From Xiphydria camelus (lineage: Eukaryota; Arthropoda; Insecta; Hymenoptera; Xiphydriidae), in NCBI GenBank assembly GCA_963678675.1, contig OY783201.1, positions 17,415,769-17,479,768 of the forward strand: DNA of 64,000 nucleotides. The letters are read 5' to 3'. Position numbers and translations under genes: made by a program. The notes under the pieces were generated by a model, which saw only the letters and a program-made list of their open reading frames with translations, had not been told where the DNA came from and did not search any database. Every line of letters starts with the position of its first letter. Positions within the stretch are counted from its first letter, which is position 1. Below are positions 41,891 to 52,462 of this stretch, piece after piece.

Positions 41891-42775
41891 CACAGGCACA
41901 CAAAAAAAAGGTCTTGTTCCCAGAACCAGACCAGCATATCTTTATGTTTTTGGGGTCGCTGAATCCGAATCCGATGTCCGTTTGTCTCCATCACGTCACA
42001 TTTTTTTTTAATCTCAAAAAACCATCAATAGATCATGATTTTCAAAAAGTTAATGGACTTAAACCAAATTCGCTATAAGGGTTTTTTTTGGGTCGCTGAT
42101 CACGAATCTGAAATCGGATTTCAAAAATTCAAGATGGCGGATCCAATATGGCGGACGAGATTTTTGAAAATCGACAGATTCATGCCGAATTTGGTATAAG
42201 GAGGTTTTTTGGGTCGCTGATCATGAATCTGAAGTTATATTTTAAAAATTCAAGATGGCGGATCCAATATGGAGGACAAGATTTTCGAAAATTTTGAATT
42301 TTTGTAAATATAACTTCATATTCGTCATTAGCGATCGAAAAAAAACCCTATACCAAATTTGGCATGAATCCGTCGATTTTCGAAAATCTCGTCCTCCATA
42401 TTGGATCCGCCATCTTGAATTTTTAAAATCTGACTTCAGATTCATGATCAGCGACCCTAAAAACCCCCTCATACCAAATTCGGCATGAATCCGTCGATTT
42501 TAAAAAATCTCGTCCGCCATATTGGATTCGCCATTTTGCATTTTTGAAATCCTATTTCAGATTCGTGATTAGCGACCCAAAAAAGACCCTATAGCGAATT
42601 TGGTTTAAGTCCATTAACTTTTTGAAAATCATGATCTATTGATGGTTTTTTGAGATTAAAAAAAATGTGACGTGATGGAGACAAACGAACACCGGATTCG
42701 GATTCAGCAACCCCAAAAACATAAAGATATACTGGTCTGGTTCCGGGAACAAGGCCTTTTTTTTGTGTGCCTGTG
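41891..42775. mobile_element. CACAG-ended foldback element 2
   Basis: Ends CACAGGCACACAAAAAAAAG and its inverse; TTA flanks both sides (41888-41890, 42776-42778). Body is an imperfect palindrome of four GATCCAATATGGCGG-type modules (two in each orientation). Non-coding. Shares CATGATTTTCAAAAAGTTAA and other inner blocks with elements 1 and 3. Confidence 0.85.
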
Positions 42776-43326
42776 TTATCTTATAACGGTTGTGTAGTTT
42801 ACTAAAGGATCTTCTAAAAGCACTGAATTGTTGTATAAACTGGGGCCCGTTTTGGTTGTAAAGACATTGTATAGTGGGTTATAGCCACATTATAAAATTT
42901 TCACGTTTATATAAGATATGTTGTATAGCAGTTATAGCAGCCTTTATAAAATTAGTTTTGCTATTTGGGTTTCTATTACTTTCCGTGGCGACGAAGGGCC
43001 AACTATCTCACAACGCTTTACCCTAATATAAATTCTAAAAGCCACTGACTTGATGAAAAAGGTGATTTTGAATTAGTAGCTCTCAGACAAAGCAACGTTA
43101 CCAGTTTAAGTCCTTTAGTGAAAAATAAATGTTTGAAATCTATGTTGCGCGTAGGCTACAATACCAGAGATAAAGGGTTAATTGGCACTGATTTAAGGAT
43201 TGTTTGATTTGATCGTAACGGGGTTCTATTTAGAGCTAATTATGATGAATCAATAATCTCGGTCGAGATTATCGAATTAATGAAACCGCCCAACCGTCCG
43301 ACCGACCCTCCGACCGAGAGTATCTA
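42776..43326. other. Non-coding interval
   Basis: No gene recognised. 43185-43230 resembles 51300-51330 (GATTTAAGGATTGT-type). Confidence 0.45.
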
Positions 43327-43699
43327 CCGTATGTATCATGCCAAATTAAACAAGCAGATATACCGACACTGCCGAAACTTTACCGACGGTCAAGAATTTT
43401 ATAGTTAGAGTTGGCTTGAGAAGAGTGCGCTGTGTGTACTGCGTGAGAGCGAAAAGTGTCAAACGTCTGATTTCCCGATAGCTGTCAATTCGGAAAATCG
43501 AAGTATTGAATAATAGACGAAACACTTCGATCTCTTGAATTAATAGCTATCGGGAAATCAGACGTTTGACACTTTTCGCTCTCACGCAGCACACACAGCG
43601 CACTCTTCTCAAGCCAACTAACTATAAAATTCTTGACCGTCGGTAAAGTTTCGGCAATGTCGGTATATCTGCTTGTTTAATTTGGCATGATACATACGG
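43327..43699. mobile_element. MITE-B1
   Basis: 373-bp palindromic MITE, ends CCGTATGTATCATGCC, flanked by TA on both sides (43325-43326, 43700-43701). Core contains TGTCAATTCGGAAAATCGAA, related to the cores of MITE-A and MITE-E. Confidence 0.9.
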
Positions 43700-43877
43700 T
43701 ATACAGGAACTGGAACGCCTTTGCGTTCAACAGTCAATAGTAGTCAATACGAGATTTTGCGGCATTTCATACTTTCGCCACTGGTCTGCTGGCGTCGCCA
43801 CCGTCCGGCCTTCATACTCACGTACACTTCCCTTTATCGCGACGACCCGCGACCAGTCGGTATTTGCACCGTACCTA

Positions 43878-44252
43878 CCGTATGTATCATGCCAAATTAA
43901 ACAAGCAGATATACCGACATTGCCGAAACTTTACCGACGGTCAAGAATTTTATAGTTAGAGTTGGCTTGAGAAGAGTGCGCTGTGTGTGCTGCGTGAGAG
44001 CGAAAAGTGTCAAACGTCTGATTTCCCGATAGCTGTCAATTCGGAAAATCGAAGTATTGAATAATACACGAAACACTTCGATCTCTTGAATTAACAGCTA
44101 TCGGGAAATCAGACGTTTGACACTTTTCGCTCTCACGCAGCACACACAGCGCACTCTTCTCAAGCCAACTCTAACTATAAAATTCTTGACCGTCGGTAAA
44201 GTTTCGGCAATATCGGTATATCTGCTTGTTTAATTTGGCATGATACATACGG
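43878..44252. mobile_element. MITE-B2, inserted in the left terminus of MITE-A4
   Basis: 375-bp near-copy of MITE-B1. TA duplicated at 43876-43877 and 44253-44254. Confidence 0.9.
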
Positions 44253-44268
44253 TATGTCCGTCTCTGTA

Positions 44269-44517
44269 CCGTATGTCCCACTCTGTATTGGCCAGTTTGA
44301 TCGAAGCGTCTAACCTCGAAATTATGAATTTAAATGGAATGGAAATTACTCACCATTATTCACAAGTTCATAATTTCGAGGTTAGACGCTTCAATCTCCC
44401 AAATTGACACCAACTCTAACTACCGACTCGACTTCTACCGGTATGAAATGACTCAAGTACCGACCAAGCTTCCCCGAAGGTAACTTCAAACTGGTCAATA
44501 CAGAGTGGGACATACGG
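44269..44517. mobile_element. MITE-A3, inserted in MITE-A4
   Basis: 249-bp palindrome with ends CCGTATGTCCCACTCTG. TA duplicated at 44267-44268 and 44518-44519; removing it restores CTGTACTGGCCAGTTTG of A4. Confidence 0.92.
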
Positions 44518-44770
44518 TACTGGCCAGTTTGAAAGTTACCTTCGGATAGGCTTGGTCGGTACTCGAGTCATTTAATACGGTAGAAGTCGAGTCGGCAGTT
44601 AGAGTTGATGTCAATTCGGGAGATCGAGGCGTCTAACCTCGAAATTGTGAATTTGTGAATAATGGAAATTACGAAAATAATTATAATTACGGTATAAATG
44701 TCTTGATTACCAACCAAGCCTATCCGAAGGTAACTTTCAAACTGGCCAGTACAGAGACGGACATACGGTA

Positions 44771-44850
44771 TAAAGCCCAGCCGACCAAGCCCAGCCGAAG
44801 GTAAATTTCAAGGTCCCTGTAACTGTGCGGTTCTGCTCGGGACATCATGT
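44771..44850. mobile_element. MITE-D fragment
   Basis: Inverse of 26478-26570 (AGGGACCTTGAAATT and TGCGGTTCTG blocks). Degraded terminus GGGACATCATG. Confidence 0.6.
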
Positions 44851-44989
44851 ACGTGTGTACGAAGGCTCGCACACTGGAACGCGCTGCCCGTACAAGGCTT
44901 TAAAGAATGCTCCGTACTGCTTCGTACACCAATACAGTGAGCGTGTAGTAAGCATGTTCGTTCATCTCGGCGTAAAGCGAGCAGCGAGA

Positions 44990-45120
44990 ACCCGTGTATC
45001 TTTATGTCTGCCCCCCACCACCCCTCAATTTTTACATCGAATTTTCTCAATAAATATATGTAGGGTTATAACCAAAATTATGCTTAGTTACACCATATAA
45101 GTTGATTATTCTCTAATGAT
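44990..45120. repeat. Fragment of the giant-palindrome arm
   Basis: Same sequence as 53755-53900 and (inverted) 62440-62600, including TTTACATCGAATTTTCTCAA. Confidence 0.85.
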
Positions 45121-45210
45121 AGATTGATAAAGACCAGAATAAATTTTTCATTTATACCAGGAGAGATCGAGTCGGTAGTTAAAGTTGGCTTACAGCCCGT
45201 AAACACTGTG

Positions 45211-45331
45211 CAGTTTATTCATTGTTTCGATAATTTTAACAAATCGGTGCAAATCGAATGCTATTTTATGAACATAATATCCGGTTTGCACCGATTCGTT
45301 AAAATTACTGAAACGGTGAATAAACCGCATA
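45211..45331. repeat. Foldback hairpin
   Basis: CAGTTTATTCATTGTTTCG... at 45215 mirrors ...CGGTGAATAAACCGC near 45330; arms ~45 bases. Confidence 0.75.
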
Positions 45332-45687
45332 GTTTGTTTATTTACGATTTTTATGACTTCTTTCACGAACGAATTGTTCTGGGGAAAATGTAAATATTAT
45401 CGAAACATTAATTATAAAATCATTACATGTTGATGATTTTATTTATCATTCCTAATTTTTAAATCAGTCATCCAGGCTGAAAACATTTTTACCGATTTTC
45501 CGTTTATCATTGAGTGCGCTCTAGTTGCGAAATTCGATGTGACGCGCCACGCCGCTCCTTTCTCCGCCTTGTCGGAAACTACGCGATAAAGCGATCAGGG
45601 GTCTCCTTACCTGAGAACCCTGCCTACGTCACAATTAAAGGCGTTTTTAAACTAGAGATTTTTAAAACTAACTGACGACGCGCGTTA

Positions 45688-48230
45688 TAGGCGGCGAGCG
45701 AATTTGCTACCTGCGCCACCATCGGCGACTTTGTACAGTTTCCACGGGAATGAGTTGACTGCGACGTGCCAGCTGTCAATCCTGTTCCATCGCAACAAGC
45801 GACGGAATTAGGAGGGTCGATTCGTGCTTCTTGGTAGCATCGACCACAAATAATTCGCCGACTAAAATTAATCGCGTCGTAGGCGAAACGAATATTTCGA
45901 TAAACATACCTAGGTCGTAAATGTCGCAGTTCCGAACTTTTCTCCGAAGGTAATTTTAGAGCGATTCGTAGCAAGCCGTCTCTCGCAGTGCCTGCTTCAA
46001 TAGCTACCGTCACAAAAGCGATCCGAGCTGGATTAAGGGGAGGAATGTCGGATGCAGTCGATGGACAATTGGGGAATTTTGATACCTGGTTTATCCAGGA
46101 AAGCCATACACTGTTCGCGATCGATGTAGAGATTAGATCTAGATTGGCGCGTTACTTAGGTTGCGATGATAGTGAGCGGTAAGAAATGACATAGAAGTCC
46201 CCTTGCGACGGAACACATATTAACACAAACTCAAGTCACTTGATACATTTTGTAAATCGGTCACAATGGCGAAGCGGTAGGTTTTTGCGAATTTAGGCTG
46301 TCAATGAGCCCGCAGCCATGCACCTTTCCCGGAAGGATTAATTACTGGACGAGTCCTAATGAACCGCTTTCCACAATACCCATTCTAATAAACACCGCTA
46401 TCTATCTTCTTCTATCTTCCATATACACGTTTAAATAAAAATGTTATATTCGTTTCTTCAAGGTCTAACGTCGCGGTCTCACAGGGTCATAAACTGGGCG
46501 AGAGCACTATATACCTGTATTGTGCATGTGTCACGTCAATGTCGACACGTTGAGACCGCGTCGTAAGATCTCCGAAAGTTCTTTACCGATTGCTTTGAAA
46601 TTTGGACATAACGTTGCATTCGAACACGCGCGTTTTTCATATATACCTACTCTTAATCTACTCTTTTCATATATACCTACCTAATCTTAAATTTCCGAAA
46701 GTTATTCACCGATTGCTTTGAAATTTTGATACAACGTTGCATTTGAATACGCACGTTTTTTTAAATATATCTACTATCTATATACCAACTCCCTTAAGGG
46801 AGTAAAATAAAGACGAGATTATTTCGTGATTCACGCGGACAAAGTCGCAAGGGGAAAGCTATTGACTACTTACTTCTAAAGTAACTGAATATGGATTAAG
46901 AGTTACTGATGTCTGGCGAATCACACGGTTTTCTATCACAGAAATTTGGGTTATACCACATTTGTGTGTGTGTGCGCTTACTCGCATTTAAAACATGTTT
47001 AGAAAAGACTAATTTTAGGCCATTTTTATACGAAGCATCATTATGATGCATAAATTTTACAGCCTGAAAGCTGAAATAAATTATAGTATCCATTGCCAGC
47101 AAGTTGACATTGACACATCAGGTCCTACGGTCACTTAACTACAAGGCCGGGTGTCCACCGGATCGGGCCGACCACAATTGGGCCGATCGCTGGACACTTG
47201 GGTGTATATATATATATATATATATACAGATTGGGTATATATAGATATACAGATTGGGTATATACCGCATGTCCTATGGCCAACCGCGCAGGTGAGCTGC
47301 GACCTGAATTCTTGACTTCGGCAGTATTTATGGTACAGTTAGAGTGGGCTTCAGACGAGTGCGCTGCATAAGAACGAAAAGTTTCGACTGCTCTTCTAAT
47401 AGCTGTCAATTCGGGAATCGAAGCGTTTCGTGTAACCTCAAAATCGTAAACTTTTGAATTAGTAGTGAATAATTTGTAGAAGTGATGAGAAATAATCATA
47501 AATAATCTTCCGAATTGACAGCCATCGGGAAATCAGACGACGCTTTTCGCTTTTACGCTGCGTTCTTACGAAAAGTGTGAAACGTCTGATCTCCCGATGG
47601 CTATCAATTCGGGAGATCGAAGTCTAAGCTCGAAATCGTGAATCTTTGAATAAATGGTAAGTAATGTTCAGAAGTGAGAGTTAACAATCATTCGGGTTTT
47701 TTCGATGTCCAACCGAATTACACGCCTCATGCCTATTTGTTTCAGAAATTATTTCCGCGCTAGCACCGCGCGTGTCTAGGAAGTAGTTTTACGAAGTGGC
47801 GTGAGCGATACCTAAGGTGTCACAATTCGGAAGATTATTTATGATTATTTCTCATCACTTCTACAATTTATTCACTACTAATTCAAAACTTTACGATTTT
47901 GAGGTTACACGAAACACTTCGATCTCTCGACTTGACAGCTATTAGAAGAGCAGTCGACACTTTTCGTTCTTATGCAGCGCACTCGTCTGAAGCCCACTCT
48001 AACTGTACCATAAATACTTCCGAAGTCAAGAATTCAGGTTGCAGCTCACCTGCGCGGTTGGCCATAGGACATGCGGTATAGATATACTCAAGTGCTCAGC
48101 GATCGGCTCAGCGATTCTGGTCGGCTCGACCCGGTGGACACCCGACCTAAGTGACTCTGGTCAGTTCCCGTAATAAATGTTTCGGTTCGCCTAGGAGAGG
48201 CGCTGCTAAACAATATTCGCTCGCCGCCTA
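45688..48230. mobile_element. TnB copy 2, inverted, carrying MITE-E1
   Basis: Inverse copy of 8494-10275 with the same ends and TA flanks (45686-45687, 48231-48232). Without MITE-E1 it is ~1.73 kb. Non-coding. Confidence 0.8.
47265..48076. mobile_element. MITE-E1, inserted in TnB copy 2
   Basis: 812-bp element with ~200-bp inverted ends CCGCATGTCCTATGGCC. The TnB-1 copy supplies the empty site (GGGTATATATAGATATAC), showing a TA duplication. A near-identical copy is at 63111-63924. Confidence 0.92.
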
Positions 48231-48232
48231 TA

Positions 48233-48698
48233 CGCGATTAGGACGCTCAGCAAACGCAAGGCAGTCGGCAAGTTATGACTTTTACACACGATCCTTGCTA
48301 ATACAACCTGCTAATACGCGCTGATGACGCGCAGCGAACGCGCTTATCAAAAAGGCACATCGTCAGCTAGTTTAAAAAACGTCGTGTGCAAAGGCCTTTA
48401 CGGTTGCCAGCTTTATCCTATATATACATAATGTTTTCCAACGCCTGAAGTAAGCTTCATATCACGTTTCAGTTCAATACACAACCGAACTCGGCAATAA
48501 TAATAACTGACCACATTCTATCATTTAAAAAAAAAAGGTGTGAGTGCCGTTGTACTCACGGAGGATGTGTAAACATCTTACAATTATCTGCGGTCCGAGT
48601 TTAATTGGGGAATATGACGTCGTAGTTCGACATAAAGAAGTTTAATTTTTTTTATAATAAAAAAATGTTTATTATTATTATATTAGATTTATAACTTA
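48233..48698. other. Non-coding interval; second half duplicates 3868-4036
   Basis: 48233-48530 has no match noted. 48535-48698 is the inverted copy of the Helitron 3' flank. Confidence 0.6.
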
Positions 48699-49325
48699 CT
48701 AGCAGGCCGTCCCGGCTTCGCACGGGTAGATTGTGGATTGATTTTGTCCGTCCACCATTGTTATATTACATTTTTAATACAAAACTTTTAGTATTTTTCC
48801 CGGGCTACGCAATGGTCATATTGGATTTGACCTTGACCATCACGTTCAAGGTTATATCAAGGTCAAATTAATTTTTTTTCACGTTCAAATGTGTCCTTGA
48901 CCATTTTTTTCATGTTACCTTTATTGTCAGTGGAGGTCAAATTTAGGTCAAGTATAGTTCGACTTTTTGAACACCCTGTATAAGATTTACTAACTCAGAA
49001 ACCTTCGCGGATATGCGTCCAACTGTTCCCCAAATTTTCATCGCAATCGGATGAACGGTTTAGGAAGGCATAATAATCATCCGTATCGGTACTTTTTGAA
49101 CACCCTGTATAAGATTTACTAACTCAGAAACCTTCGCGGGCATGCGTCCAACCATTCCCCAAAGTTTTATCGCAATCGGATGAACGGTTTACGAAGTCAT
49201 TTGATATTACCTTAAAGGTCACGGTCAAGGTCAAATCCAATATGACCACTGGGTAGCCAAGGGAAAATCCTTAGTTTTGTATTAAACATTTTTCTCTAAA
49301 ATGTTTTCCCGTTGAGATAATCCAG
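48699..49325 (-). mobile_element. Helitron 3' portion, second copy
   Basis: Inverse CTAG at 48699-48702 and terminal hairpin to 48725. Contains two 129-bp repeat units in reverse (48964-49195) and the ACAGGGTGTTCAAAAAGT-type block. No helicase codons. Truncated near 49325. Confidence 0.7.
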
Positions 49326-49504
49326 CTTGCGCGAATAGTATGCGCAGTAGCGCCACACACACACTGACGCAGTCACATCTACATGACTTACGTCTGACGC
49401 TCAATTTTCCAGGAAGGTCGTACCGCAGAGCCATAGCATAGATGTTTACACATCAAAAAATGTTTCATATTTATCTGGCAAAAGAGCACGAAAGAAAATT
49501 AACG

Positions 49505-50040
49505 AAAAAAGAAATTATATCCCCCCCCCCCCCCCTTCAAAACATCGACGATGTATGACAGCACGAACTAATAAAATAGCTCCCTTTCCAAAGTAATCAT
49601 GTAACAACTTACGAATCACCAAAGATAATGAAAAAATTATGATAATAAAGTAATGAAATCATTACCGCCAAATTAATGAAAGCAAGTGTATTGTCAAGGT
49701 ATGTTGCGTTAATGAGAGAAATAGTACAGAATTCCATACAATGATAAACTTTGCTACAGAGATTAAAAACAATATAGAAGAAAAAAAACCAAGTTCCACT
49801 GAAACTGAGAATAAATTCACAGTTAACCATTATGTAATTATGTACTATTTCTCTCACTAACGCAACATACCTTGACAACACATTTGCTTTCATTAATTTG
49901 GCGGTAATGATTTTATTACTTTTTTATCATAATTTTTTCATTATCTTTGGTGATTCGTAAGTTGTTACATGATTACTTTGGAAAGGGAGCTATTTTATTA
50001 ATTCGTGCTATCATACATCGTCGATGTTTTGAAGGGGGCG
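49505..50040. mobile_element. Foldback with C-run and G-run ends
   Basis: Arms 49521-49720 and 49850-50035 are inverse copies (CTTCAAAACATCGACGATGT at 49535). The outer ends are a C14 run (49521-49534) and GGGGGC. Non-coding centre. Confidence 0.8.
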
Positions 50041-50166
50041 GTATACCTTTTACTAATTGTAAATTAGAATGTTTCCGGACTATCCAGTATAGGCCAACTA
50101 TGATATGGCCTGATTTATTGGGTTGGTAAAAAAGTCTTGCAACAGTTTCTTTTCAACCGTGTATTA

Positions 50167-50935
50167 CACAGCACCACAAAAAAAAATCGAAAAATGCTTC
50201 CTTTGACCAGACCAGTATATCTTTATGTTTTTGGGGTCGCTGAATCCGAATCCGCGGTGTCCGTTTGTCTCCATCACGTCACGTTCAAGGTCATTTCAAG
50301 GTCAAATCCTGGAAAAATAGTCAAATCTCTTAAAATTATTATTCCTATATATTTTTGAGGTCGCTGAATCCGAATCTGGTATCTATTTGTCTCCATCACG
50401 TCACATTTTTTTTAATCTCAAAAAACCACCAATAGATCATGATTTTCAAAAAGTTAATGGACAAACCAAATTCGCTATAGGGATTTTTTGGGTCGCTGAT
50501 CACGAATCTGAAACCGGGTTTCAAAAATTCAAGATGGCGGATCCAATATGGAGGACGATTTTCGAAAATTTTGAATGTTTGTAAATATAACTTCATATTC
50601 GTCATCAGCGATCGAAAAAACCGCCCTTTACCAAATTTGGCATGAATCCGTCGATTTTCGAAAATCTCGTCCTCCATATTGGATCCGCCATCTTCAATTT
50701 TTCAAATCCGATTTCAGATTCGTGATCAGCGACCCAAAAAAACCCCTACAGCGAATTTGGTAGTCCATTAACTTTTTGAAAATCATGATCTATTGATGGT
50801 TTTTTGAGATTAAAAAAAATGTGACGTGATGGAGACAAACGGACACCGGATTCGGATTCAGCGACCCCAAAAACATAAAGATATACTGGTTTGGTCAGAG
50901 GAAGCATTTTTTCGATTTTTTTTTGTGGAGCTGTG
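50167..50935. mobile_element. CACAG-ended foldback element 3
   Basis: Ends CACAGCACCACAAAAAAAAA and its inverse, TTA on both sides (50164-50166, 50936-50938). Inner palindrome of GATCCAATATGGCGG/GGAGG modules. Close relative of element 2. Confidence 0.85.
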
Positions 50936-50951
50936 TTATTTTATAAAGATG

Positions 50952-51238
50952 TTCGGGAATATTCTAGAATAGAAACTGTTAGAATGTTTGAGAAGAATCA
51001 TATTAGAAAGGTATAAATTACGAGTGCTTTTAGCGGGTACGCAACTGCAATAGTAGGCAATGTGGATCAAGGTACGCTTCGAGCAATTGCTTGTTATGAA
51101 TTCTTAAAGGGCATCCTGCCAGAGCAGCAGCCGACAATATGTGCAGAGTTTTTAAAACTAACACATCGTGCAATAGTATGATGCTTCTCAAACATTCTAA
51201 CAGTTTCTATTCTAGAATATTCCCGAACGTCTTTATTA
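50952..51238. repeat. Inverted repeat inside the mariner-ended MITE
   Basis: GTTCGGGAATATTCTAGAAT (about 50953) mirrors its inverse ending near 51235; arms ~58 bases. Confidence 0.85.
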
Positions 51239-51293
51239 AAAATAATACACAGTTGAAAAAAAGCTGTTGCAAGACTCTTTTACCAACCCAATA

Positions 51294-52294
51294 CTTAGAT
51301 TTGATTTAAGGATTGTCTGATTTGGCCCAGATGTAGTTGTATTAGGGTTAACCAAGGTAGGTGAAACATTGATTATTATCCACTGCATAAAAATGGTTAT
51401 CCTAGCTCGAACCAAGCTGGAGCCTGTATGGGTTCCCCAAAAGAGGTGAACCATGGTATAACCTGATTAGGTTCTAGCTGGAATCTGGTCTAGCCTAGTC
51501 AAATTTCTACTAGGACCGCTATCGGTTGTCGATCGATAGAGGATCGTCCCAATATTTAATAATACAGTACTTGATACTGTATTATCCTGTACATTTACTA
51601 GAATTTCTAGTAATCATTACACAAAAATGTAAAACCACCCCCAAAGACACTTTCGGTGTACAGAATTCTGCACTAAATATATTTTCCTTGACTATTATTG
51701 TACTTTCCCGAAAGCAGATCTATATTTTTGAAATTAAACATTTTTTAAATCAGTTGTGTATGCCAAATAAAACGACGCGACGAGACGACTCCATAAGAAG
51801 GATTATATTGGATTTTGTTATTAGTTACTAGGGGGCATCTGCCCCCTGCTCGCTTCGCTCGCCAACTCTCGGGGAGCTATCGCCCCCGTAGCGCTCCCCC
51901 AAATTTTTAGGGGACGGCGGTCGGTCAACGGACTTATCTCGCGTCGCGCTCGAATTCGACAAAACGCCGGCCAAACGCGTAGATGGGGCTAGCTGCTCGA
52001 CTGGCTTGCAACGCACCGATCGACGATCGATAGCATACTGCATCCCATTGGCGGCCGACGCGTGGTGGGGGGACGCGATTGGTGGGAGATGCCCCGGTAG
52101 GCGATTGGTGGAGCGATGCTTCAGTGGGCGATTGGTAGGGGAGGATGTTTCGGGTCGGTCGGTCGGTCGGTCGTCGATCCGAAAAATTATTTTATAGAAT
52201 AGAGAGATAAAGCTGCACATCTCTTTGTGCTTCTTAAATGGTTTTCTTAATGTACTGTCATTAGTAATCAACCTTACCTTTATTTTCTATGTAG
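51294..52294. other. Intron sequence upstream of the exon, with a GC-rich patch
   Basis: 51836-52170 is GC-rich, with (TCGG)n at 52155-52172 and similarity to 4340-4490. The open frames there are compositional. The last 25 bases form a pyrimidine-rich acceptor tract ending at AG 52293-52294. Confidence 0.6.
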
Positions 52295-52462
52295 GTAGAA
52301 GAAATGCGTCAAAGGCTGGAAGAAAAGAATCGGCTAATTGAGAAGAAAACACAAGCAACGATGCAAGCGCAACAGGAGCGAAATCGTATGAACACAGAAT
52401 TGACAGAAATCAAAGATCATATGGACATCAAGGATCGTAAGATCAATGTTCTTCAACGCAAG
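52295..52462 (+). CDS. brp: Internal exon of Bruchpilot/ELKS-CAST family protein
   Basis: 56-codon exon, phase 0 at both ends. The acceptor is a T-rich tract ending TATGTAG (52288-52294); the donor is CGCAAG followed by GTAAGA (52463). The peptide opens VEEMRQRLEEKNRLIEKK, continues TQATMQAQQERNRMNTEL, and ends DHMDIKDRKINVLQRK. This charged heptad-type coiled coil is the segment I know from ELKS/ERC proteins and Drosophila Bruchpilot, cytoskeletal scaffold proteins of the presynaptic active zone that tether vesicles and cluster calcium channels. No other exon was recognised within 52 kb upstream or 11 kb downstream, so the neighbouring introns are very large. Gene assignment is from remembered motifs. 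Confidence 0.87.

Larger units (their letters stand above)
43874..44768. mobile_element. MITE-A4, host of MITE-B2 and MITE-A3
   Basis: Left end is reduced to CC, then TA-B2-TA, then TGTCCGTCTCTG; the right end is CAGAGACGGACATACGG. TA flanks at 43872-43873 and 44769-44770. MITE-B2 sits in the terminal CCGTATG and MITE-A3 in the CTGTACTGG of the same arm. Confidence 0.85.
50118..51291. mobile_element. Mariner-ended MITE with nested CACAG element 3
   Basis: Inverted ends TTGGGTTGGTAAAAAAGTC, the usual mariner-type terminus, flanked by TA (50116-50117, 51292-51293). No transposase. The CACAG element at 50167-50935 lies just inside the left end; another foldback (50952-51238) fills the rest. Confidence 0.85.

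Noticed and set aside
47131..47499. 122-residue minus-strand frame shared with 63079-63345
   Set aside because: It lies inside MITE-E and runs into flanking TnB sequence; the shared part is inverted-repeat DNA without coding signature.
8494..48230. One giant inverted duplication spanning 8.5-48 kb
   Set aside because: Only the TnB copies and Helitron ends match; the intervals between them do not mirror, so these are separate dispersed insertions.
51828..52271. 147-residue minus-strand open frame before the exon
   Set aside because: Compositional frame over a TCGG repeat and GC-rich repeat, no domain.
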